From: Nothopassalora personata
Lineage: Eukaryota; Ascomycota; Dothideomycetes; Mycosphaerellales; Mycosphaerellaceae
DNA: 64,000 nucleotides
Direction: 5' to 3'
Assembly: GCA_033816765.1 (NCBI GenBank)
Contig: CM066295.1
Coordinates: 2,790,001 to 2,854,000 of the forward strand
The translations under genes were made by a program, and so were the position numbers. How positions within the stretch are numbered: the stretch's first letter is position 1; every line of letters begins with the position of its first letter. Below the pieces are notes generated by a model. That model searched no databases. It was not told the origin of the DNA and worked only from the letters and a program-made list of their open reading frames with translations. Shown here piece after piece: positions 32,803 to 42,896 of this stretch.

Positions 32803-34827
32803 AGGGACCCCTATATTAAATGTCTAAGAAAGAGCTATAGACCCTACGAGAATAGCTAAAGGAGAAGCTAGCTAAAGGATAGATAAGAAGATCCACCTTA
32901 AGTGTAGGAACTCTATATATGTTCGTTCTAAAAGCAAACGGGAAGTTACGACTCGTATAAGACTATAGGAAGTTAAACGAGATCACGATTAAGAACCGAT
33001 ACCCGCTACCTAACATCGAAGAAGTATAAGATAGATTAACCGGATCGGACTAGTACACGAAGATTAACCTACGAGATGCCTTCTACGCTATACGGATAGT
33101 AGAAGGAGAAGAATGGAAAACCGCTTTTAGAATAAGATACGGACTCTACAAATTCTTAGTTATGCTAATAGGATTAACTAATGTACCCGCATCCTACTAG
33201 GACCTTGTTAACGAAACACTTAGAGACCTACTCGACGTATGCGTTATCGCCTACATAGACGACATACTAGTCTACACGAAAGGATCCCTATAGGAACACA
33301 TAAGACAAGTCTAAGACGTCTTCGAACGACTTACGCAATTAGGATTTAAGACGGCACCCGAGAAATGCGAATTCTATAAGAAAGAAGTCAAATTCTTAGG
33401 CTTTATTATTAGCACTATAGGGATAACGATCAACCCTACGAAGATATAGTTAATTAGAGAGTAGCTAGAACCGAAAACAGTTAAGGACGTACAATCATTC
33501 CTTAGACTAGCGAACTACAACCGGAAATTTATTAAGGACTACTTAAAGATAGTAGCACTAATGACGATGCTTATAAGAAAGGACGTTACTTAGAAATAGG
33601 GAAAAGAACAGATTGAAGCATTTAAGAAACTTAAGGAATAATGCGCTTTAGCCCCCACGCTTCGACTATTCGATAGTAGTAAGGAAGTCCACATCGAGAC
33701 CGATGCGTCTAATATAGTAATAGGCGCGTGTTTAACATAGACACATAATAGGTAGAGACACCTAGTAGCCTATTACTCCCGGAAAATGACTATAGCGGAA
33801 CAGAACTACGACATCTATAATAAAGAGCTTCTAGCCATTGTTGCTACTATACAACATTAGAGAGTATATGTCGAGGGCCCACCGAAGTTAACGATTCTTT
33901 CTAACTATAAGAATCTTACGTACTTCATAACGACGAAAGAACTTACCCGAAGGCAAGCCCGCTAGTCGGAGCTGCTAGGACAGTATAAGTTCGAAATTAA
34001 ATATACTCTAGGAAGAGAGAATAGCCGCGCCGACGCGCTAAGCCGAAGAAGCGACTACATGGAAGGAAAAGAACTAGTGTAACATAAGATATTAAAGACA
34101 AACCCCGACGGAAGTCTTAGTATAAACACGAGAGAATTCAATAACATCGTACGGATACTAGGCGATAAGGACGAACAGTTCCCTATATCGTAAGGGAAAT
34201 ACTAAGTACCGAAGGATCGAGAAGAAGAATGCATTTAACAACATTACGACGGACTAACTTATAGACACCCTAGAACTTTAAAAACTATGGACCTAATACA
34301 GCGCAGTTTCTCATTTCTATAGATGAGACTTAAGGTGTCACGCTACATTAAACAATGCGTACACTACTAACGAAACAAGGCTACGAGACATGCAAAATAC
34401 GGTCACCTATAGTTTAGGACACTACCGACGAAACCATAGGACGAAGTTACAATGGACTTTATTACGAAACTCCTACCGTTAAGAGATTAAGTTACGAAAC
34501 AACCATACGACATAATACTAGTTATAGTTAATAGACTTACAAAATACGTACACTTTATTCCTACATTAGAAACGTACAATGTAGAGCAGCTCGGATATCT
34601 CGTACTAGATAGACTTATCCGATACCACGGATTCCCTTAAGCGTTTATAACGGATAGAGACAAGCTATTTACATTAAACTACTAGAAGACGCTTATAGGA
34701 ACGATCGGAATTAAATACAAGCTGTTAATAGCATATCATCCGGAGATAGACGGATAAACCGAAAGGATGAATTAAACGCTAGAACAATACCTACGACACT
34801 ACATTAACTATACATAAGACAACTAGG

Positions 34828-35143
34828 TGTTACGGTCCGGTACGATCGTGCACGTGGAAGAACTTCATTCGTTGGGAATAGGGACACGCGCTGCCAATGA
34901 GCGGGCGCTCTTGTGTGACTCATAGCAGAGCGCTCTTAGTGCTCTACCGAGAGAGCAGGACAGACCGCGCCAAGACATGGCACTATATAGACGACGCTCT
35001 TTTGCAAGTAGATAGGAGCCTCGTGCTCAACTCATTTCAAGTATACACCATATACTGTTTGGGACCACTACCTTCTCAACGAGTCAGAGACATCACTGCA
35101 AAGATCCAAGCCCAGTTGGGATAACGTACAGCGGTTCCTAACA
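34828..35143 (+). mobile_element. Solo LTR related to the TR-GAG element
   Basis: 316 bp reading TGTTACGG to TTCCTAACA, flanked by CTAGG at 34823-34827 and 35144-35148. It matches the reverse complement of the TR-GAG LTR over the ATATAGACGACGC, TATACACCATATACTG and AACGTACAGCGGTTCC parts. It lacks the 8-bp repeat and has other sequence in its place. It probably arose by LTR-LTR recombination after insertion into the Gypsy-1 integrase region. Confidence 0.9.
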
Positions 35144-35845
35144 CTAGGTTTCATTACTGCTAATAGCGTAGATTGCACTAAACAACCATAAATCGGAGAC
35201 AACTTTAACGACGCCATTTTATACGAACTTTAGTAAAGATCCTAACCTATTCGGAACACCTAGATCCTATTCATAGGCCGAGAGAGCAATCGTAACGACG
35301 GATACTCTTAAGGAAGTGCATAAAGAAACACGCAAGGCGATCGAAGATGCATAACGAAAACTGTCTTAATAACGGCAGGACACGAGAAAAATAGCACCTC
35401 TACTAAAAAAGGGGGATAAGGTCTATCTCCTTACAAAAAACTTAAGAATAAGAAGGTAGACTAAGAAACTGGATTACGTTAAGGTCGGACCATTTTTAAT
35501 CGACAAAGTCGTAGGACTAGTTAACTATCGACTACGACTACTACCTAACGCAAAAATCCACCTAGTCTTCTATATCTCTAAGCTAGAACCCGTAGACGCT
35601 AGAACACCTTACTAAGAGAGCTTCCATTTCGAGCCGGAAGTAGAAAACGAATTTGAAGTCGAAAAAATCCTAGATAAAAAGGGTTAGCGATACCTTATTA
35701 AATAGAAGGGATACGACGAATTAGAAAATACCTAGGAACTAAAAGAAAACCTACGAAACTGTTAGCAGAAGATTCGGGAGTATTAAAACGGCGCTTGCTT
35801 AGAAGTAACTACACTATAAGACATAGTAACTTTTAAGTAAACGGA

Positions 35846-35919
35846 CGACTAGAGTAGGAATCGAACCCACGACCTTAAGAGTATAGACAGCTTACGCTCT
35901 ACCACTGAGCTACCTAGCC
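35846..35919 (-). tRNA. tRNA-like sequence, degenerate, inside Gypsy-1
   Basis: On the minus strand 74 nt fold as a tRNA. The acceptor arms GGCTAGG and TCTAGTC pair with two G-T wobbles, the D stem is GCTC/GAGC, and the T arm is GTGGG-TTCGATT-CCTAC. The A box (TAGCTCAGTGGTAGAGC) and B box (GGTTCGATTCC) are intact. The anticodon arm (TAAGC ... TCTTA) has only four good pairs and a loop that is too long, so no anticodon can be named. It sits between the chromodomain and the antisense frame of a RIP-altered element, so it is probably a relic or a captured sequence rather than a working tRNA. Confidence 0.6.
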
Positions 35920-35974
35920 GATTAATAAGAATAGGGACATAACTTATAAATAAATACCCTTACGAAGGAGACGG

Positions 35975-36533
35975 CTAAGCCACCGACGGTACCGTCTCGC
36001 TATAAGGAGAAAGCTAGAAGTCGTCCGGAAGACCTTCGATAGCACTCTAGGTCTAAGGAGATAAGGATAGATTAGGAGCACTAGGATCCGCGTCTACTAT
36101 AGCGTACTCCTACGCCCCTAGATCCTCGTCTAGTAATAACCGATCTTCTAACGAACGACCCTCCGCAACCTTCTAATTAACCGTATCTAATTGCTTACGA
36201 AGGCGCATTTCCTTTATATACGCTTCTATTAAGGCATCCTGCCTTTTACTAAGAATCCTCTTCGCGGTATCTAGTTCCTATAACAATTTCTTCCGCTAAA
36301 GCGATAAGCGCTTCTACTTGCCCTCGGTTACCCTCGCATTGCAACTCTTTAGATTCCGCTGCTAGCACTCGGAACAGCGACTAGATAAGATGTGCACCTT
36401 ACATACACGGCCCTCCTTTTAATAAGAATTACACGGACGCATCGCGGTATCGCCGTTACGAAAGATCTACTAGGCTTTCTTCTTACGGCGAGCGGTAGAT
36501 TTAGATTAGGAGGAAGAAGACATCGTTACGAGA
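35975..36533 (-). pseudogene. Gypsy-1 antisense accessory frame (Zn2Cys6-like), RIP-degraded
   Basis: Reading leftwards from the ATG at 36531-36533, 66 bp inside the 3' LTR, gives a basic start, then C-x2-Y-x6-C-x8-C-x2-C-x7-C (about 36440-36345), then a long charged helix with RILSKRQDALIEAY and LRKQLD. Stops are TAG/TAA at Gln/Trp-type positions, and the Tyr is a Cys changed by one transition. Position, direction and layout match the antisense genes at 30867-31425 and 42897-43667. The 3' end is approximate because the frame could not be followed cleanly to one stop. Confidence 0.55.
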
Positions 36534-36598
36534 CACGAAAAGGAAGTATAACATAACTTATGAAGCTCTAGGACAGAGCTAGGCTAAAAGGGGGATGG

Positions 36599-37007
36599 TG
36601 TTACGGTTCTAATCTAGGGCTAAAGGAAGCTAACTAATTAGACCTCTACAATTAGTGGGCGCTTCCGCCCGAGAAGTGCTCTCTTACCCGTAGGAATAAA
36701 ACTAAGGAACCGAGAGAGCAACTAAAGTGATCTCCTTAATCTCGTTAATCTCGGTAATCTCGAGAGAGTATAGAGAGCATAGAGAGCACGGGGAGCAAAC
36801 GCTCTATCTCCTTTGTATTTAGGAACGCTAGAAACCCTTATAGTTCTAATACGTTTAACTTATGTTACTATCTTACTAATTAGAATACAACTCTTATTCC
36901 TATCATTTATCTTCGCTTAGCTTACTTTAGCCTCTCTAAAGAATAATACCGCTACGTGACTTAACTTATCTCTCTTTTAAGACTAGCCCTAGAACGAGAT
37001 AATAACA
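36599..37007 (+). repeat. Gypsy-1 3' LTR
   Basis: 409 bp partner of 27222-27630, followed by target duplication CTTAG. Confidence 0.93.
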
Positions 37008-37012
37008 CTTAG

Positions 37013-37434
37013 ATAGAGGGGCTATCTACTTGCCCTATACATAAAAGATGACCTATGCCGTATAATTAAGGACACTATCGATATAGCTAAAGGTAGAATC
37101 ATTGCGGAATTAAGTAAAGACCTTAAAGACGCTATTTAGAGGTGTCTTAAGTTTGCTAGAAGGAACCCTAGCAAGTACAAGGCAAATAGTAATACTAAGA
37201 AGAGCATCTCATTTACTATATTAGGGGATTAATAGACTACTAGTTATCCCCTAGAAAAGACAACGAGGGATCGCCTAAGGCGAACATGTACTGAAATAAC
37301 TAGAAAACCTCCTAATAAAGCATGCCTATTCCTTAGAAAATGCAATATCGTTAATCATAACTTACGACCACCCTAGGAAAGTATAGACAATACCTAGAAA
37401 GGTTAGCTAAAGACCTACCGCAAGTATCTAAGGG
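37013..37434 (+). pseudogene. Copia gag remnant, middle part
   Basis: Copia sequence between the Gypsy-1 and Gypsy-3 insertions. It continues the gag region left at 27216 and resumes at 44171. It is full of RIP-type TAG and TAA codons. No domain is secure. Confidence 0.6.
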
Positions 37435-37439
37435 ACAAT

Positions 37440-37636
37440 TGTAAGGGGCAGCCCAGTGGCTAACCCCTACATGTGGCCTTGCATGTGACATGCGGTCGCG
37501 ACCGGCTGCCAAGCCGCACGTGACACGCATGAGTACACCTTGCGACGCGCGATGCGTCTTGAACAAAAGGCAAGAATTAGTTCATCTACGACTGGCAGGT
37601 CGTGGGCGTGCTATACATTGCGACATCCCCTTAACA
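37440..37636 (+). repeat. Gypsy-3 5' LTR
   Basis: 197 bp, identical to 43969-44165. Preceded by ACAAT. Confidence 0.95.
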
Positions 37637-37673
37637 GTTCTAATTCTTCTCTTCGTTGCAATCCATACACGCC

Positions 37674-38840
37674 ATGGAGTCCGAACGCGACGACAGCAGC
37701 GCTACGCTTGCGGCTCCCCTGAGCCCTAGGGCCCAGCAACAAGCGAGGCGTGCAGCCTTAGTCGCAAGGAGGGATGCCCTTCGGGCAGAGGTTGAGGAGA
37801 AGGAGATACAGAGGGAGATTGAACAGTTGGAGATCTTGCGGGACGCAAGCGTGCCGCCGGCGGACCCTCAGGGCGAATCCGGCGGAGAACTATCCCCTAC
37901 TCCCCCTCCCCCTCCTCCATCTGTAGTAACTGACGATGATATCGCAGCTCGAGGCGCGGTCGCATCGCATGCGACACGTTTGCGTCTCAAAGAACCTACG
38001 CCTTTTAGAGGGGACTCGATCAAGAAAGCACGGGTATTCCTAAGGGAGCTCTCTCTTGTCTTCGCCCTCTCAGGCGGCACGTATGCGACGAACGAGTCAA
38101 AGGTCCTGTATGGGGTTATGTACCTAAGCGGAGAGGCAAGTGAGCGATGGCACGCCAACCATAGCGTCCTTGACCTTAAAGGGTATACATACCAGGACTT
38201 TGAGGAGTTCTGTCGAGACGCATGCGGTGATCCTGTGAACCGCGTGCTCAACGTGATGTTGGAGTATGAGGCGGTGAAACAGAAGGACAACCAGACAGTG
38301 CGTCAGTTTGCGACTGAGCTGGATGTCATGGAGGATCAGTTGGGGGACTATACGGAGGCGCAACGCGTGCGACATATGCTCGCTAAGCTTGCGCCTGGCC
38401 TGCGGTCCGCAATCGTCAAGTTTCATGACATCCCAACAACCAGAGAGGAACTGGTGATCCTGGCTTCGCGCATTGAAAGCACGGAGCGTGGCAGCGGAGG
38501 GCACGACCGCGGGCAGCATGGTCGCCGCAGGCGAGAGACTGAGGGCGACCAAGGGCGAAGCGATCGTGGCTCGAAGCAGCAGAAGCATAGTCAGGCGTCG
38601 CGCGACCCGGGTGCGAGTTACCAGCGGGACGCCGGCGGATCGTCTGTGACCTTTGATAGGACCAAAGCGGAGTGCTATGGATGCCATAAGAAGGGTCACA
38701 TTAAGACGGATTGCCCGAACAGGCACCTGTGGAAGGACCGTGGCGCGCAAGCGGTTCGCAGGGTAGACGCTGCGAAGGCTCTGACTGAGAAGGGCAGCGA
38801 CCAGGGAAAAGGCAGAGGACCAGAAGTGGGTCGCTCCTGA
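37674..38840 (+). CDS. Gypsy-3 Gag
   Basis: 388 residues from the ATG at 37674. The N-terminal half has a Glu/Arg-rich coiled coil and a Pro run; the gag core has YLSGEASERWHANH and ATELDVMEDQLGDY. A zinc knuckle CYGCHKKGHIKTDC lies near residue 335. The C-terminus ends inside the first unit of a 99 bp tandem repeat. The last 52 nt overlap the pol frame and contain GGGAAAA in slip phase, so a Gag-Pol fusion by -1 frameshifting is expected. Confidence 0.93.
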   Translation: MESERDDSSATLAAPLSPRAQQQARRAALVARRDALRAEVEEKEIQREIEQLEILRDASVPPADPQGESGGELSPTPPPPPPSVVTDDDIAARGAVASHATRLRLKEPTPFRGDSIKKARVFLRELSLVFALSGGTYATNESKVLYGVMYLSGEASERWHANHSVLDLKGYTYQDFEEFCRDACGDPVNRVLNVMLEYEAVKQKDNQTVRQFATELDVMEDQLGDYTEAQRVRHMLAKLAPGLRSAIVKFHDIPTTREELVILASRIESTERGSGGHDRGQHGRRRRETEGDQGRSDRGSKQQKHSQASRDPGASYQRDAGGSSVTFDRTKAECYGCHKKGHIKTDCPNRHLWKDRGAQAVRRVDAAKALTEKGSDQGKGRGPEVGRS

Positions 38841-39189
38841 GTCCGAGTTTTCCTAAAGTCGACCCCTTGAGGCGAGTGGATGTGTGTCCATCGCAGCGAC
38901 CAGGGAAAAGGCAGAGGACCAGAAGTGGGTCGCTCCTGAGTCCGAGTTTTCCTGAAGTCGACCCCTTGAGGCGAGTGGATGTGTGTCCATCGCAGCGACC
39001 AGGGAAAAGGCAGAGGACCAGAAGTGGGTCGCTCCTGAGTCCGAGTTTTCCTGAAGTCGACCCCTTGAGGCGAGTGGATGTGTGTCCATCGCAGCGACCA
39101 GGGAAAAGGCAGAGGACCATAAGTGGGTCGCTCCTGAGTCCGAGTTTTCCTGAAGTCGACCCCTTGAGGCGAGTGGATGCGTGTCCAGC
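38794..39189 (+). repeat. Four 99-bp tandem units at the gag-pol junction
   Basis: Units start at 38794, 38893, 38992 and 39091 and are nearly identical. Unit 1 encodes the Gag C-terminus in one frame; in the pol frame each unit gives a 33-residue basic module (QRPGKRQR ... FPEVDPLRR). Because 99 is a multiple of three, the pol frame stays open. Confidence 0.93.
38804..38810 (+). promoter_or_regulatory. Predicted -1 ribosomal frameshift site (G GGA AAA)
   Basis: In the gag frame the codons read CAG GGA AAA GGC, so the heptamer G-GGA-AAA is in the correct phase for a -1 slip. After slipping, reading passes into the pol frame (GGG AAA AGG CAG). The pol frame opens at 38789, just after a TGA at 38786-38788, and gag stops at 38840, so the site lies inside the 52 nt overlap. 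Confidence 0.7.
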
Positions 39190-42100
39190 GCGTCACTTGC
39201 GAGGCGCAGTCGAGACTCGTGAGGGCTTTCGCGAGGCCACGTTTCTCCTGGATGACTGTGCGGATCTCAGCCTAGTGTCGTATGAGTATGTACTCCGACA
39301 TCAAATGCAACCCATTGATGGGGCAAGGCTGCCGAAGTTAGAGTCGTATGCGCATGACCCAGGGTATTGCTACGGCGCCTTTGCGGTTCGGCTGCGACTC
39401 GCTGATGACGCGGGAGTAGAGCGCGTGAGTGACGCCATCTGCTACGCGGTGCCTATGGGTAGGCCATCAGTGATTTTGGGTAGACCCTGGCGGCATCGTA
39501 ATCGGATAGTGAAGGCCGATAAGGATGACCAGTGGTACTACGGTGCAGAGACGCCTGCGGTTCAGCAGCGTGACGCACGCGAGTTCCTTGAGGATCTCGA
39601 GAGCTCAAAGCAGGTTTATGCGATGAGTGTTCGGGCTATTGCTGCAGCAGTACCTGAAGGAGAGGGCCCCTCGTGGCCTGAAGAATTTGCAGACTTCCGA
39701 GATGTATGCGCACCTAATGAGCAGGCGAAGCGCAAGATGCCCGACGGGGTTGAGCATGCGATTGATCTCGTTGAAGGAAAGAAACCCCCTTTCAAGCCGC
39801 TGTACCACCAGTCCTTGACTGAGTTGGAGGCCTTGAAGGAGTACCTTGCGCAAGCAATGGAGAAGGGGTGGATTAGGCGGTCCGCAAGCGAGGCGGGTGC
39901 GCCTATCCTGTTCGTGCCAAAGAAGAATGGCACTCTTAGGCTCTGTGTTGATTACAGAGGCCTGAATGAGATTACAGTGAAGAACCGATACCCCCTGCCC
40001 CTAATCAGCGAGACGCTAGATAGGCTATCAGGTTCCAGGTTCTTCACTACAATCGATTTGAAGGACGCCTACCATCGTATCCCTATTAAGCGAGGCGATG
40101 AGTGGAAGACTGCGTTTCGCACGCGATACGGACACTACGAGTACCTGGTGATGCCGTTCGGGTTAACCAACGCACCGGCAACCTTTCAAGGGTATATCAA
40201 CAAGGCGCTGACCGGCTTAGTTGATGACATTTGCGTGGTCTACCTAGATGATATCCTCATCTACAGCGAGACGCGTGAGGCACACGTGCGAGCCGTACGC
40301 GCGGTGCTGGAGAGGCTACGAAAGTTTGCCCTGTTCGCAAACCCTAAGAAGTGTCACTTCTTCCAGGAGAGTGCAGAGTTCCTTGGGTTTGTCGTGAGCG
40401 CCGCAGGCGTGTCGATGGACAGGAGCAGGGTAGCCGCTATCGAGGAATGGCCTACACCTACGACCTTTCATGAGGTCCAGTCCTTCCTTGGGTTTTGCAA
40501 CTTCTACCGGCGTTTTATAGAAGGATACTCAAGGGTCTGCAAGCCCCTAACGGACCTGCTAAAGGGATCCAAGGACAGCAAGAAGCACGGCCCTCTCACG
40601 TGGACCTTAAGCGAAGAGCAGGCGTTTCGACAGCTTAAGGCCGGATTCTTAGGTGCACCAATACTTAGGCACTTCGATCCTGCGCTGCGCACGCGAGTCG
40701 AGACGGATGCCTCAGGTTTCGCGATCGCAGGTATCATATCCCAATTGTTTGGTGCTGAGTGGCATCCCATCGCGTTCTATTCACGCAAGATGATACCAGC
40801 TGAGTGCAACTACGAGACGCACGATCAGGAGCTACTTGCAGTGGTTGAGGCTTTCAAGCATTGGAGGCCATACTTGGAGGGCGCTACGCATGCGGTGCGA
40901 GTGCTAGTCGACCACGCTAACCTACAGGGCTTCATGACAGTAAAGCAGCTGAATGGGCGGCAAGCTCGATGGGCTACGTTCCTGCAGTCTTTTGATTTTG
41001 TAGTGGAGCATCGGCCGGGTAAGACTAACCCAGCCGACGCGCCTTCGAGACGCAGTGACTACGCAGCCATAACGCAACAAACTTCGAACTTGCTGCCTAC
41101 CTTGCAAAGTAAGCTGTCTTTCTGGAAGGAGTCTCTGGAAGGGACAAGCGAGCCGACGGTGAAGCGCGTGCTTGCCACCTGCGAGGCGATGCAGGGCGAC
41201 ATAGGCGCGGCGATGGCAATGCGGAGAGGTGACCTTCCCCATCAAGACAAGCCGTCTTTACCAGCAGCAGTGTGCGCTGCAGTGATACAGGGTCAAGCTT
41301 ACAGCTCGACGGGTGAGTTGATCCCACTCTTGATGAAGATCGCGCAGCAGCAAGACGACCAGTGTGTCGCATGCTTGGCGCAGGCGTCAAGCGCGAGGGA
41401 CGCCAAGGGATGGCATGTGAAGGATGACCTTGTGTACTGCGGAGACGCGATCGTGGTACCCAGGGATCACGCAATCAGGTCGCATCTGATTCGCATGCAC
41501 CACGACGACGTCCTCGCGGGTCACTTTGGAAGGACCAAGACTGAAGAGCTGTTGCGACGTAATTATTGGTGGGACTCACTTAGCACGGACGTGAAACAAT
41601 ACGTCCAAGCCTGCAGAACCTGCCAGGGTTCGAAGGCGAGGCGCCATCGACCCTACGGCGAGCTGCAACCGCTTCCTAGACCGGAGCGACCGTGGCAGGA
41701 AATCACCATGGATTTCATTACGGACCTACCTCCAAGCACGCGAGCCGGTTGCGTGTATGATGCGATCCTAGTGATAGTCGATCGCTACTCAAAAATGAGC
41801 TTGTACATCCCGACGACGAAGACTTGCACAGCCGTGGAGCTTGCGAGGCTCCTGCGAGACGAAGTCGTGCGACACTATGGTGTCCCGTCAGGCATAGTGA
41901 GCGACCGAGGTCCGGTCTTCACTAGTCAGTTTTGGAGTGACTTCTGCTTCGAGGCGCGTGTGAAGCGTAAGCTATCCACGGCCTTTCACCCTCAGACTGA
42001 CGGCCAAACTGAGAGGGCAAACCAAACCCTCGAACAATACCTTCGTTGTTACTGCAGTGACAATCAAACTGAGTGGGCTGAGTGGCTTGCAGTTGCTGAA

Positions 42101-42762
42101 TTCGCAGCTAATAACAGCATCCACCCAACACTGCGGATGAGTCCGTTCGAAATAGCGCACGGTTGGCGACCTGAGATTGCCCCTGCACCAACTGGATCTC
42201 GAGACGAGACCCAGGGGGGGGGGAAGTACCAGCAGCGGTAACAGCTGCGAGTCGCATGCGAAAACTACGCGCTACACTCGAGGAGCGATGGAAGGCTGCA
42301 GCAGAAAGCCAGGCTCGCTACTACAACAAGACCCACCAAGCCAAGACCTACCGCGTAGGTGACTTAGTCCTGTTGTCAACGAAGAACCTCAAGTTGGCAG
42401 TGCCAAAGAAGAAGATGGGTCCGAAGTTCATCGGCCCATACCGCATTACGGACGCTGTCGGTTCGCAGGCGTACCGCCTAGCGCTACCAGCCGACTCAAG
42501 GCTCCACAACGTCTTCCATGTCTCTCTCCTCGAGCCGTATATCGGTAGCGATGAGGATGGACCCGTACCCCCTCTAGCTAATGAGGACGGAGAGTATGAG
42601 GTAGAGGCAGTGCTGGATAGGCGTAAGCGCAAGGGCAAGCTGCAGTATCTAGTCCAGTGGAAGGACTGGCCAGAGGAGTACAACAGCTGGGAACCGGCGG
42701 AGGGCCTCGCGAATGCGGATCGCATGGTAGCCGGCTATGAGGCGTCAAGGAGAAGCAAATGA
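38867..42762 (+). CDS. Gypsy-3 Pol polyprotein (PR-RT-RH-IN-chromodomain), one frameshift
   Basis: The frame overlaps gag from 38789 and is translated by frameshifting; the first ORF runs to 42241. After the 33-residue repeats comes a protease region (FLLDDCADLSLVS, VILGRPW), whose catalytic motif is atypical. Reverse transcriptase has MPFGLTNAPATFQ and VYLDDILIY near 40240, RNase H has ETDASGFA and HDQELLAVVEA, and integrase has the HHCC finger and DFITDLPP, IVSDRGPVFTS and QTDGQTERANQ. At 42214-42223 a run of ten G breaks the frame; the rest (42224-42762) continues in another frame and ends in a chromodomain (YEVEAVLDRRKRKGKLQYLV). A homopolymer slip or a sequencing error explains the break. 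Confidence 0.9.
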
Positions 42763-42896
42763 GACTGGCACTGGAGCACAAACAAAACCTTTCTCAACTA
42801 TAAACAAAACAAAAGCTGAAGAGTGGCGCGCCCACCAGGGGCCACGCAGAGTGGTAGCAGGCGAGGAGCCCGCGAGCAGCGTGTGAGGCGAGCGCC

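Larger units (their letters stand above)
29690..35790 (+). pseudogene. Gypsy-1 pol remnant (PR-RT-RH-IN-chromodomain), interrupted
   Basis: Pieces at 29690-30412, 32808-34827 and 35149-35790 form one Gypsy polyprotein split by two insertions. Visible landmarks are a protease region (VIIDLGVAGNFIS), reverse transcriptase with AYIDDILVY near 33250, RNase H with IETDASN and YYSRKM, and integrase with ITDRDKLF and a Pro-Glu-containing YHPEIDG. A chromodomain of EVEKILDKK ... KGYDE type lies near 35660-35785. Chromodomains direct insertion to heterochromatin in this clade. All internal stops are explained by RIP-type changes. Confidence 0.82.
27222..37007 (+). mobile_element. Gypsy-1: Ty3/Gypsy chromovirus-type element, RIP-degraded
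   Basis: Two 409 bp LTRs (27222-27630, 36599-37007) start TGTTACGG and end AATAACA, with target duplication CTTAG at 27217-27221 and 37008-37012. A purine tract AAAAGGGGGATGG precedes the 3' LTR. Gag with a zinc knuckle, protease, reverse transcriptase, RNase H, integrase and a C-terminal chromodomain can be read in order through TAG/TAA stops. The LTRs differ by about nine transitions, all of RIP type. The element is interrupted by the gag-only element (30413-32802) and a solo LTR (34828-35143). It also carries a tRNA-like sequence and an antisense reading frame before the 3' LTR. Confidence 0.92.

Noticed and set aside
38794..39189. CRISPR-like array
   Set aside because: Units are contiguous 99-bp coding repeats without spacers in a eukaryotic genome.
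38696..39196. Three long minus-strand ORFs with repeated WTHIHSPQGVDF-like text
   Set aside because: They arise from the 99-bp sense repeat, whose length is a multiple of three, leaving all frames open.
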